This document shows positions 16,147-23,599 of a stretch of DNA of 64,000 nt, in pieces (position 1 is the first letter of the stretch; the number at the start of each line of letters is the position of its first letter). Source of the DNA: Gp6-AA40 sp035293405. Lineage in GTDB: Bacteria > Acidobacteriota > Vicinamibacteria > Vicinamibacterales > UBA2999. The stretch lies in the NCBI GenBank assembly GCA_035293405.1, contig DATDOE010000090.1:124001-188000 (forward strand), written 5' to 3'. A program made the translations under genes and the position numbers. The notes beneath the pieces are model-generated. The model had not been told where the DNA came from. It did no database searches and saw only the letters and a program-made list of their open reading frames with translations.

Positions 16147-16162
16147 TGCAAATCATCAGCCA
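16147..16162 (-). promoter_or_regulatory. Sigma54 (-24/-12) promoter of the heme lipoprotein gene
   Basis: On the minus strand TGGCTGATGATTTGCA: TGGC at -24 and a perfect TTGCA at -12, with GG-N10-GC spacing. Predicted start is about 65 bases before ATG 16071. Confidence 0.6.
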
Positions 16163-16234
16163 GCGCCGTTGCCGGGACCGATGCGCCAGGAACATTCGCG
16201 AATCGAGAGGTGTCTGGCGACGGGGCATGGGACC

Positions 16235-16272
16235 GGCGCGAACTTTCCCTCACTGGTGTGAAAAATCCCCGG
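16235..16272. promoter_or_regulatory. Shared upstream activator motif, copy D
   Basis: GGCGCGAACTTTCCC, eleven bases, then GAAAAATCCCC. It is 95 bp above the -12 of the TonB promoter and about 106 bp from the -12 of the divergent heme lipoprotein promoter. Confidence 0.55.
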
Positions 16273-16334
16273 TGCCTGGACGGCCGGCGGATGCATCCCC
16301 GCGAAAACATCGACCTGGCTGACGCGAGCACCTC

Positions 16335-16350
16335 TGGCCGCGCGCTTGCA
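16335..16350 (+). promoter_or_regulatory. Sigma54 (-24/-12) promoter of the TonB operon
   Basis: TGGCCGCGCGCTTGCA: TGGC at -24, perfect TTGCA at -12, GG-N10-GC spacing. The predicted start is about 20 bases before ATG 16381. Confidence 0.65.
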
Positions 16351-16380
16351 CTGATGAGGACTCAGGAAAGGGAGACGGCC

Positions 16381-17121
16381 ATGTTCGACCTCGTCACAGG
16401 CAAGGCGCGACATATCCCGCAGCACGCGACGCTCCCGATCGTGTTATCCACGACGGCACAAGCGTTGGCGCTGGCGGCGGTGATCGCGATACCGATGCTG
16501 TTCGTGGCCGACCAGATGCCGGAAATGCCGACGATGATGGCGTTCGTGGCGGCGCCGCCACCACCGGCTCCGCCGCCTCCGCCACCGGCGCCCGCTCCGG
16601 CGAAACCAACGCCCGCGCAGACGCGGCCCGTCCCCACCACCAGCGCGTTCGCGGCGCCGGTGATCGCTCCGCCTGCGATCGCCGCCGAGGCTCCGGGCGT
16701 GGAGGAAGGTTTCGATGAGGGTGTGCCGGGTGGCGTCGAAGGCGGCGTCCCCGGAGGCGTTGTCGGCGGTGTGGTCGGCGGACTGCCTGAGCCCGCTCCG
16801 CCGCCGCCGCCGCCGACCCGTGGCCCGGTCCGCATCGGTGGACAAATCGAAGCACCTGCACTCATCCGCCGGGTGGAGCCATTCTATCCACCACTCGCCG
16901 TACAGGCCCATCTTCAGGGCATGGTGATTCTCGTGGCCATCATCGATCGCGAAGGCAAGGTCGAGGACGTGACGGTACTGCGATCGGCGGGACCGCTGCT
17001 CGATCGAGAAGCGCTGCTCGCGGTGCGCCAGTGGCGCTACTCGCCGCTGGTGTTGAACGGCATTCGCGAGCGCTTCACGTTGACGGTCACGCTGTCATTT
17101 CATCTCGAGATCGGGAAGTAA
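16381..17121 (+). CDS. TonB-family energy transducer
   Basis: A 246-residue protein from ATG 16381 after AAAGGGAGACGG. Residues about 18-42 form one inner-membrane anchor (STTAQALALAAVIAIPMLFV), then a Pro/Ala-rich periplasmic spacer with PPPPAPPPPPPAPAPAK and a Gly/Val run. The C-terminal TonB domain has the usual landmarks: RVEPFYPPLAVQAHLQGMVI, GKVEDVTVLRSAGPLLD and AVRQWRYSPLVLNG. It couples the proton-motive force to outer membrane receptors; the large receptor at 18678-21695 is a nearby candidate partner. The two small Cys-rich proteins follow in the same orientation. Control by sigma54 is unusual for a TonB gene and ties it to the stress island. Confidence 0.92.
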   Translation: MFDLVTGKARHIPQHATLPIVLSTTAQALALAAVIAIPMLFVADQMPEMPTMMAFVAAPPPPAPPPPPPAPAPAKPTPAQTRPVPTTSAFAAPVIAPPAIAAEAPGVEEGFDEGVPGGVEGGVPGGVVGGVVGGLPEPAPPPPPPTRGPVRIGGQIEAPALIRRVEPFYPPLAVQAHLQGMVILVAIIDREGKVEDVTVLRSAGPLLDREALLAVRQWRYSPLVLNGIRERFTLTVTLSFHLEIGK

Positions 17122-17131
17122 GGAGTTCGCC

Positions 17132-17335
17132 ATGGCCAAGACCGCCGTCGCCACACTGCAGACTGCGTGGGACTGTCGCTGGAGTCGACCCGGGTTCCGT
17201 CTGTCGGGCGTGAAGGAATCACTGCAGCCCGAGAGCGTGTGGGTGTGCATCAGAACCGGCGAGCGTCACAACGTGACCGAGGCGAAATGCGAATCATGCC
17301 CTCACTGGGAATTGGACAAGCGGCACGAGAACTGA
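17132..17335 (+). CDS. Small four-Cys protein, paralog 1
   Basis: A 67-residue soluble protein with AAGGAG before ATG 17132, 10 bp after tonB, so translated from the same transcript. Conserved blocks shared with the next gene are WDCRWSR, an ES..WVC segment and CESCPHW, giving Cys at 15, 39, 53 and 56. The spacing suggests one metal site, zinc or iron. There is no signal peptide. Not a recognised family. Confidence 0.72.
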   Translation: MAKTAVATLQTAWDCRWSRPGFRLSGVKESLQPESVWVCIRTGERHNVTEAKCESCPHWELDKRHEN

Positions 17336-17384
17336 AACGTATTCGGCGACTTCCGTCTAGCGATCTGCGACCAAGGACACGATC

Positions 17385-17603
17385 ATGAGCGACAAGGCCG
17401 CTACGACACTGCACACACCGTGGGATTGCCGATGGAGCCGATTCGGCCGACGGCGAGCGTGCGAAAGCTTCTGGGTGTGTACGTTCGCGACGACGCGCAT
17501 CCCGATCGGCCCATCCGATTGCGAGACGTGCCCGTACTGGGACTTCCAACCGCCGCTCGAAGCGCTGGTTCTGGTGGCCGCAGGTCACGACCGGGCGAAG
17601 TAA
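17385..17603 (+). CDS. Small four-Cys protein, paralog 2 (tail altered by repeat)
   Basis: A 72-residue paralog of the preceding protein: PWDCRWSR, ESFWVC and CETCPYW, with Cys at 15, 32, 46 and 49 plus an extra Cys at 26. AAGGACACG precedes ATG 17385. The last residues and the TAA stop at 17601-17603 lie inside the 110-bp copy of the uvrC 3' end, so the original C-terminus may have been replaced when that copy arrived. Function unknown; probably a metal-binding small protein expressed with tonB. Confidence 0.68.
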   Translation: MSDKAATTLHTPWDCRWSRFGRRRACESFWVCTFATTRIPIGPSDCETCPYWDFQPPLEALVLVAAGHDRAK

Positions 17604-17701
17604 TCGATCACGGCGGCGGCGGCCTTGGCGCCCACCACCGAGGCCAGTTCCTCGCGAGTCCCGCGGCGCACGCCGGCGAGGCTGCCAAACCTCGTGAGCA
17701 G
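17592..17701 (-). pseudogene. Exact 110-bp copy of the uvrC 3' end
   Basis: Bases 17592-17701 are identical to 26841-26950, the last codons of uvrC on the same strand, including the uvrC stop. The fragment encodes the second helix-hairpin-helix half of UvrC (LLTRFGSLAGVRRG to IDYFAR). One mismatch and GCCC follow before the sequences diverge. The remainder of the 311-bp gap (17604-17914) shows no other gene. Confidence 0.9.
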
Positions 17702-17914
17702 CGCCCATGGTGCCAATCGGATCGACGTGCACTGCTGGATTGAGCGACACCCGGCCCAGCAAGCGCGCGGTGGGGTCACCGAGTCGAGCGCGGGAACACG
17801 GGCATGTGGCGCCTCGTCACACTCATCCGAGGGCGCGGCCGAGGGCATCGTCGTTCAATGAGATTGGAGACGAACGGTGGGAGAATGGGTACCGGGCCTC
17901 AGAGGAGAACAGTC

Positions 17915-18199
17915 ATGGCAGACAAAACCTGGTGGGACACCGTCAAGCTCGAAGGCGACGCGATTCAGGAAAAACTCAAATCGCTGATTCATGAGGGCAA
18001 CGTCCGGCGGATTCGCATCCAGCACGAAGGGCGTACTGTCGCCGAGTTTCCCGTCACCGCCGGCGTCGTTGCTGTCGTGCTCGCACCAGTAGCCGCCGCA
18101 GTGGGCGCTCTGGTGGCGTTGCTCAAGGACTGCACGATTCAAGTGGAGCGTGAGGAGAAACCTGACGCAGCCGCGGGCGAGAAACGAGCGTCGGCATAG
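17915..18199 (+). CDS. DUF4342 domain protein
   Basis: A 94-residue protein from ATG 17915 after GAGGAG; the longer frame upstream lacks coding character. It has an amphipathic N-terminal helix (WWDTVKLEGDAIQEKLKSLI), a short beta unit RRIRIQHEGRTVAEFPV, then one transmembrane segment TAGVVAVVLAPVAAAVGALVAL and a charged tail. This matches DUF4342, small membrane-associated proteins of unknown function. It stands between the uvrC fragment and a convergent gene, and no sigma54 promoter was found for it. Confidence 0.8.
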   Translation: MADKTWWDTVKLEGDAIQEKLKSLIHEGNVRRIRIQHEGRTVAEFPVTAGVVAVVLAPVAAAVGALVALLKDCTIQVEREEKPDAAAGEKRASA

Positions 18200-18267
18200 T
18201 CACCCGGCATGAGCGGGCCTCGACAGGCTGGTCCCGGTTCTCTCCGACGCCGCCCGTCACGGCGGAT

Positions 18268-18657
18268 TCAGCGTTTGGCGGTGAAGGTGCCGCCGCCAAA
18301 CTCCCCGAGCGTCACTTTGCCCTTCATCGCGTTGCTGGCTTCGATCGTCCCTGTGTAGGTGACCACGATCGTCATCCCCTGCGCGTTGGCGGTGAAGGAG
18401 AACGCGATGTCCGGGCCTTTCACCGTTCCCGTCAGGTCCGCTTCGCCGAGCGCCTCGGACGAGTAGTGACCCGTCAGCGTCTCACCGGCCTGAGCCAGAG
18501 TCACCGTGGGCGATCCTGAGCCGAGCTCTGTCTGCACCTGGAACGTCCACTTCCCCGTCACGTCCACCCGCGAGGCGTCCTGCGTCGCGACGAGCGAGCT
18601 TCCCAGCACCGCGCAGATGGCGGCCACGAACGTGGTCCGCAAGAGACGCTGGATCAT
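18268..18657 (-). CDS. Secreted lipocalin-like small protein
   Basis: A 129-residue exported protein from ATG 18657 (GGAGG upstream). The signal peptide ends near SSLVATQ. The mature part is all-beta: VTGKWTFQVQTELGSGSPTVTLAQAGETLTGHYSSEALGE is a typical opening of small beta-barrel secreted proteins, and it continues with AFSFTANAQGMTIVVTYTG strands. No enzymatic motif. It lies 20 bp downstream of the TonB-receptor gene on the same strand, so it may be expressed with it. Binding of a small hydrophobic ligand is a guess from the fold. Confidence 0.72.
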   Translation of the reverse strand: MIQRLLRTTFVAAICAVLGSSLVATQDASRVDVTGKWTFQVQTELGSGSPTVTLAQAGETLTGHYSSEALGEADLTGTVKGPDIAFSFTANAQGMTIVVTYTGTIEASNAMKGKVTLGEFGGGTFTAKR

Positions 18658-18677
18658 GGTTCCTCCGATCTCACCGG

Positions 18678-21600
18678 TCAGAAATCGAACTGCGCCCCGA
18701 TCTTGAACAGCCGGCCTTGCAGCACGTTGGTTGGTCGCCGCCACGTACTCGTGGCCGTCGTCGCAAAGGTGTTGTTCAGCGTGAACGGCCAGTTACTGTT
18801 GAAGACGTTGTAGAGATCGGCGTCGACGCGCAGCCGGTGGCGATTGATGCGGACTCCCTTCGACAGCCTCAGATCGAGCTGGTTCAGGTTCTCGCCGTAC
18901 ACCGTCCCTGGCTCGATGAGCGAGATCGTCTTGGTGGCCGTGGCGCCGGCCGCGAGGTTCCGACCGAGGGCGGGCGCGATGAGCGCGTTCGGCACAGCCC
19001 AGTTCGCGAGCACGTTGGGTCCGCGCGTGAACTGGTAGGTGCCGCTGATCGTCACGTCCCACGGGAGCCGGTGCGATCCGAGCAGCTTCAGGTCGGGCCG
19101 GTACGGGAACGTCTGATCGCAGAAGTTGGCCTCGGGATTGTCCACCTGGGCAACAACTCCCGGCGTGTTGCACGTGTTGTTCTTGCGCTGTTGCGCATTG
19201 ATCCCGCCAGACAGGAACGTGCCCGCCCGAAGGCGCGCGTTGACGTTGACGTCGAACCCGGTGAACACATCGTCGACGCCGCCAAAATTGCTGGCGTGGC
19301 TGCGGACGTTCCGCACCAGTCCCTGCGCCGTGGGCTTGATGTCGTACAACCCACAGATCTGATAGCCGCCGCCACCTGGCAGATCCGCGTTGACGGGCGC
19401 GGTGACGCAAAACGATCCGTCGTAGCTGGACGCATCGGTGAGCAGATTGTCGGTGGCGAGCTGGTTGCCGAACGACCGCCGGTAGTAGCCGGCCGACACC
19501 GACACGCGTGGGAGCAACTGGTGCTGCACGCTCGTCGTGAATTCCCAGTTGTTGGTACGGACGCCCCATCCGTTGAGCACCTCCGGATGGGTGGTCGTGG
19601 TCGAGGCCACGAGCTTGCCGAAGTTGGCGTTCGTCGTGGGACCAAGTTCCACGCTCTGGACCGAGCCATCGGGGTCGAAAATCGTGAAGTCGCCGTTGAG
19701 GTCGCGCCAGACGCGGGTGTCGGTGCGGCCCACGGTCGTCTCCGGGTTGTTCGCCGCCGCCGTGCCCGCAGCCTCGCCGTTGACGTAGCGCGCCGCCGAA
19801 AACTTCAGCGCCGTCTTGCCGGTGCCGAACAGGTCATACGCCAGGCCAATCCGCGGACTCAGGTCCTTCCAGTCCTGGACGTCGAAGCCCTCGAAGTGCG
19901 CCGCCGGGCTCCACCGGCCCGCGGGCAGGTCCTCGTCGAGCACGCGGCCCTGGAACCAGTCGTAGCGCAGGCCGGCGTTGATCGTCGCGCGCCCGATCGT
20001 CCATTTGTCCTGGGCGAACAGGCCGACGTCGGCCTTGATGCCTTCGCGCTGGTCGAGCGGGGTGCGCAGCGTGACGGCCTGCGGAAGGCCATTCTGAAAC
20101 GTCATGGTGAGGTCGCCCGTGTACCGCTCGACCGTCCGGCGAGGCCCCTCGCCCATCGTGCCGCCGAACCGGAACGAATGAGAGCCGGTGACGTAGGTCG
20201 CCGCGGCGGAGTAGGTCCGAAGCGTCGAGAAGTGATCCGCGGGGTTGGTCCCGACGATACCGCCCCACGCGGCGAACGTCTTGCCCGTCGTCTGCTCAGT
20301 GATCGCGTAGACGGTCGACCGGGCGACCGCGGCGGTGTCGAACACCTTTTCGTCGATGCCGGTGACGGACGGCTGATACAGCTCCGTGTACTCCTGACTG
20401 TAGATGGAGAAGCCCGCTTCGAGCAACAGCCGGTTCGTCTGCGTGCGGGTCCATTTCGAGACCGACACGTAGCTGGTCGGGGTGACCTGCACCGCGCTCG
20501 CGTCCGGCGTCACGTTGGCGCTGATGCCCCAGTGGTTGCGGTACTTGCTCTGGTCGTCGTGGTAATACGAGAGCTTGTCGCTCCCGCTCATCTGCCAGGT
20601 CAGGCGGCCCGACCGGCTCACGATGTGGCCGTCGTCGACGCCGGGTCGCGTCAGATCGGCGGAGTAGCGATACGGTGAGGGATCCGAGTCGAAGTAGCTG
20701 TCGACCACTGTCTTTTCGACGCCCCAGTGGCGGAAGGTCCCCTGGAACCAGAGCCGGTCCCGCAGGATTGGGCCACCAATGGACGGATTGACGTCCCAGA
20801 TCTTCTGGATCTCGCTGACGTTGCTGATCACGTTGTTGACGTTGTACACGCGACTGCCCGCGAGGTTGCTCCGGAGATTGGCGGCTTGCCAGCCCTCGCC
20901 CGAGTAGTTGCCGACCACCGAGCCGCGGAACAGGTTGCCGCCGTCCTTGGGCACCATGTTGATGCGCACGCCGCCCTGCGCCATCTCGGCCGAGTCGGCG
21001 CCGGTGACGTAGCTCAGCTCGTTGAAGCTCCCGTCGTTCCAGTACACCCCGCTGTACGAGCCGTTCGCCTCGAGGTTGTTCAGCCGCATCCCGTCGATCG
21101 TCATCACGGCGTCGTTCGAGCCGCGCAACTGGAGCGGAGACTGCTGCATGCCGCCGGAGCCTCCGACGTCGCGTGACAGCGCGCCGCCGCCGCCGAGCGA
21201 CAGGCTGGTTCCAGGGATCATGATCCCGACTGCCTGGATGTTGCGGGCCGTCGGGATGACGTCGAGCACCTCGCGTGTCATCACGGTGCGCTGTGTGATG
21301 CTCTGCGTGTCGACGATTGGGGACTCGCCCGTGACCGTGATGGTCTCCTCGAGCGCGCCGACCTTCAGCGCGGCGTTGACGGGCGCGGTGAAGTCCGATG
21401 TCAGCTCGATCCCTTCACGGCGGACCACGCTGAAGCCGGCCACCGCGAAGGTGACGGAATACATGCCGGGGCGCAGGCGTTCGATCTTGTAGAGGCCGGC
21501 GCCGTCGGTCACCGCGGATCGGACTTTCTCGATCAGCGCGGGGCTCGAGACTTCAACGGTCACGCCTGGCAGCACGCCGCCCGACGCGTCCTTGACGATG

Positions 21601-21695
21601 CCCGCGATGCTGCTCGTCTGCGCCGCCGCAGCCGCCGGCCACAGTAGAACACAGACCAGGGTCATGACGATTCGCAAGGCCAATCCGATGCGCAT
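18678..21695 (-). CDS. TonB-dependent receptor with carboxypeptidase-regulatory-like domain (Oar type)
   Basis: A 1005-residue outer membrane receptor from ATG 21695 after GAGGGAG. The signal peptide ends AAAAAQ; residues about 30-110 form the carboxypeptidase regulatory-like domain (SIAGIVKDASGGVLPGVTVEV). The plug follows with GALEETITVTGESPIVDTQS and MTIDGMRLNN, and the barrel runs to a terminal GAQFDF. Acidobacterial receptors of this class import large or hydrophobic substrates, but the ligand is unknown. It is divergent from the TetR gene, with a CGACCGGTCG palindrome between them, so it is probably controlled by that repressor and linked to the catabolic genes at 22688-26696. Confidence 0.93.
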   Translation of the reverse strand: MRIGLALRIVMTLVCVLLWPAAAAAQTSSIAGIVKDASGGVLPGVTVEVSSPALIEKVRSAVTDGAGLYKIERLRPGMYSVTFAVAGFSVVRREGIELTSDFTAPVNAALKVGALEETITVTGESPIVDTQSITQRTVMTREVLDVIPTARNIQAVGIMIPGTSLSLGGGGALSRDVGGSGGMQQSPLQLRGSNDAVMTIDGMRLNNLEANGSYSGVYWNDGSFNELSYVTGADSAEMAQGGVRINMVPKDGGNLFRGSVVGNYSGEGWQAANLRSNLAGSRVYNVNNVISNVSEIQKIWDVNPSIGGPILRDRLWFQGTFRHWGVEKTVVDSYFDSDPSPYRYSADLTRPGVDDGHIVSRSGRLTWQMSGSDKLSYYHDDQSKYRNHWGISANVTPDASAVQVTPTSYVSVSKWTRTQTNRLLLEAGFSIYSQEYTELYQPSVTGIDEKVFDTAAVARSTVYAITEQTTGKTFAAWGGIVGTNPADHFSTLRTYSAAATYVTGSHSFRFGGTMGEGPRRTVERYTGDLTMTFQNGLPQAVTLRTPLDQREGIKADVGLFAQDKWTIGRATINAGLRYDWFQGRVLDEDLPAGRWSPAAHFEGFDVQDWKDLSPRIGLAYDLFGTGKTALKFSAARYVNGEAAGTAAANNPETTVGRTDTRVWRDLNGDFTIFDPDGSVQSVELGPTTNANFGKLVASTTTTHPEVLNGWGVRTNNWEFTTSVQHQLLPRVSVSAGYYRRSFGNQLATDNLLTDASSYDGSFCVTAPVNADLPGGGGYQICGLYDIKPTAQGLVRNVRSHASNFGGVDDVFTGFDVNVNARLRAGTFLSGGINAQQRKNNTCNTPGVVAQVDNPEANFCDQTFPYRPDLKLLGSHRLPWDVTISGTYQFTRGPNVLANWAVPNALIAPALGRNLAAGATATKTISLIEPGTVYGENLNQLDLRLSKGVRINRHRLRVDADLYNVFNSNWPFTLNNTFATTATSTWRRPTNVLQGRLFKIGAQFDF

Positions 21696-21746
21696 GGCAA
21701 GCTCCCTCGCTGACTGTTTATCGCGTTGAGTGCACCCCGCGCCTAC

Positions 21747-21756
21747 CGACCGGTCG
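21747..21756. promoter_or_regulatory. TetR operator candidate 1
   Basis: Palindromic core CGACCGGTCG inside TACCGACCGGTCGTT, in the gap between the divergent receptor and tetR genes. The same core recurs at 22592, 25249 and, split by a spacer, at 26740. Confidence 0.55.
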
Positions 21757-21924
21757 TTTAGTTGGCGGAGCATAGCACTGGCGGGGCCGGCTGACAATCG
21801 GACGGACATCACTGGCCAGACGCGGTGTATGCCCCTGAAGACGTTCACGGTCGATCGGGCAGCCGCACGACCTGTCAAGTTGACGGCGGATTACCCGGCG
21901 AGGTATCAACGAGCACTCCACGCC

Positions 21925-22614
21925 ATGCCTGCAAAACCGGCCGCCGCCCCGCGCCTCAACACGAAACGAGCGGAGATGTGCCGCACCGCCGCCGCACTTT
22001 TTCGCGATCGGGGCTTCGATGCCACGTCGGTAAGCGACATCGCCCGCGCCCTGGGCATGACCAAGGCCGGCCTCTACCACTACTTCAGGAGCAAGGAGGA
22101 GCTCCTGCTCGAGATCATGATGTTCGGCCTCGACCGCGTGCGCGACGAGGTCATCGTGCCCTCGCGAGCCATCGCGGATCCCGAGGAGCGGCTTCGCCAG
22201 ATCGTGCTTCGGCACGCCCGGATCGCGACGCGCGCTCAGGGCGCCGTCGCCAGCTTGACCGACGAAACACGCGCGCTGCCGACACCGGCGCGAAAGAAGG
22301 TCGAGGAACTGCAGCGACAGTATTTCGATCTGCTCCGAGAGACGCTGGTGGACATCGAGGCGGCCGGCCGGCTACGGAAGGTCGATCGCACTGTCGCGGC
22401 ATTCAGCGTGATCGGCATGATTCTCTGGCTGCCCCGGTGGTTCCGGCACGGTGGCCGCCTGACCACCGAGCAGGCCGCGACGGAGATCGCGAACCTGGCG
22501 CTCGCGGGCCTCCTGCGACCGCAGGGGCAGGACCGCGCGGCTCGATCCAAGGGCAGCGCCAAGGCCAAGCGGGTGAAGTCCACCAACCGACCGACCGGTC
22601 GCCGCACCGCTTGA
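21925..22614 (+). CDS. TetR/AcrR family transcriptional regulator
   Basis: About 229 residues from ATG 21925; upstream ATG 21829 is possible. The N-terminal helix-turn-helix is classic: CRTAAALFRDRGFDATSVSDIARALGMTKAGLYHYFRSKEELL. The C-terminal ligand domain contains ARKKVEELQRQYFDLLRETL and a final basic tail. It most resembles regulators of lipid or hydrophobic-compound degradation, by neighbourhood. A palindrome in its own promoter region suggests autoregulation with the divergent receptor, and another inside its 3' end lies just above the next gene. Confidence 0.9.
   Translation: MPAKPAAAPRLNTKRAEMCRTAAALFRDRGFDATSVSDIARALGMTKAGLYHYFRSKEELLLEIMMFGLDRVRDEVIVPSRAIADPEERLRQIVLRHARIATRAQGAVASLTDETRALPTPARKKVEELQRQYFDLLRETLVDIEAAGRLRKVDRTVAAFSVIGMILWLPRWFRHGGRLTTEQAATEIANLALAGLLRPQGQDRAARSKGSAKAKRVKSTNRPTGRRTA
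22592..22601. promoter_or_regulatory. TetR operator candidate 2
   Basis: Core CGACCGGTCG within CCGACCGACCGGTCG, in the last codons of tetR and directly above the TTGACA of the putative promoter for the gene at 22688. Confidence 0.5.
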
Positions 22615-22639
22615 CATCCGCACGGCGCCTGTCCACTAT
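22611..22639 (+). promoter_or_regulatory. Possible sigma70-type promoter of the gene at 22688
   Basis: A perfect TTGACA at 22611 with CACTAT 17 bases later. The -10 match is poor, and an alternative TATGAG lies at 20 bases spacing. It overlaps the tetR stop region and follows operator candidate 2. Confidence 0.35.
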
Positions 22640-22687
22640 GAGCGCGCACCACGCCCGCGCCGAGTGGCGGGCGACTGGAGGACGCGC

Positions 22688-23578
22688 GTGGGCCGAGGGT
22701 TCAGTGGACTGACGGGCGTTGCCGTGGCCGGCATCGCCGCTGCGGCTGGCGCGTTGATCACGGCGTTCGCCCTCCCGCTCGCGGGACAGGGTCAACCGCA
22801 AACCGCCGCGTACCGCGCCCCGCGCCCCGCCGATGGCAGGCCAGACCTGAACGGTATCTGGCAGACCATGAGCGGAGCCAACGACGACCTCGAAATCCAC
22901 ATGGCGCGACCGGCGCTTGCACTTCGACCCGGACCGTACGGACCCGTGCCGGCGACCGCCGTCCTCGCCCTCGGCGCCGTTGGCGCCGTCCCGCCTGGCC
23001 TGGGCGTCGTCGAGGGCGGACCGATCCCGTACAAGCGGGACGCGCTCGCGACCAGGAAGGACAACCAGGCGCACTCGCTCGAACGCGACCCGGAAATCAA
23101 GTGCTACCTGCCCGGCGTGCCACGCGCCTCCTACATGCCGCATCCCTTCCAGATTCTGCAGAGTGCGAGCGCGCTGACGTTCGTCTATCAGTACGCGGGA
23201 GCCGTGCGGAATGTCCTGATGAAAGACCCCGGACCGGCCCCCGTCGATTCCTGGATGGGCCAGTCGGTCGGCCGGTGGGACGGCGACACGCTCGTCGTCG
23301 ACGTGACCGGATTCAACGACTCGAGCTGGTTCGATCGATCCGGCAACTTTCACAGCGACGCGCTGCACGTGGTCGAACGCTACACCCGGACGGCGCCGGA
23401 CGTGATCAGCTACTCGGCGACGATCGAAGACAGCAACGTGTTCACCCGTCCCTGGACCATCAGCATGCCGCTCTACCGCCGCCTCGAGAAGAACGCGCAA
23501 CTGATGGACTTCAAGTGCGCCGAGTTTGTCGAAGAGTTGCTCTACGGCAAGTGGCGAAAGACGCCGCTCGCGCCCTAG
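22688..23578 (+). CDS. Secreted acidobacterial protein of unknown function (GRPDLNGIWQ type)
   Basis: A 296-residue protein from GTG 22688, chosen because GGAGG lies six bases upstream. A signal peptide (residues about 1-33) ends near LAGQGQ. The conserved entry motif ADGRPDLNGIWQTM is followed by KCYLPGVPRASYMPHPFQI, a GRWDGDTLVVDVTGFND block and HVVERYTR. The same blocks (DGHPDLQGMY, GRWEGDILVVDTTNF, RVVERFTR) occur in the next gene, so they are paralogs. This family is greatly expanded in some acidobacteria, usually near TonB receptors and DUF6152 genes. Biochemical role unknown. Confidence 0.8.
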   Translation: MGRGFSGLTGVAVAGIAAAAGALITAFALPLAGQGQPQTAAYRAPRPADGRPDLNGIWQTMSGANDDLEIHMARPALALRPGPYGPVPATAVLALGAVGAVPPGLGVVEGGPIPYKRDALATRKDNQAHSLERDPEIKCYLPGVPRASYMPHPFQILQSASALTFVYQYAGAVRNVLMKDPGPAPVDSWMGQSVGRWDGDTLVVDVTGFNDSSWFDRSGNFHSDALHVVERYTRTAPDVISYSATIEDSNVFTRPWTISMPLYRRLEKNAQLMDFKCAEFVEELLYGKWRKTPLAP

Positions 23579-23599
23579 CGCGAAGGCTGGAGACTGCCC

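Noticed and set aside
17592..17701. A transposon or IS element as source of the repeat
   Set aside because: No transposase frame, terminal inverted repeats or target duplication could be seen around either copy.
18717..20678. Plus-strand open frame of 653 codons
   Set aside because: Antisense to the TonB-dependent receptor; no recognisable domain and Arg-rich composition typical of shadow frames.
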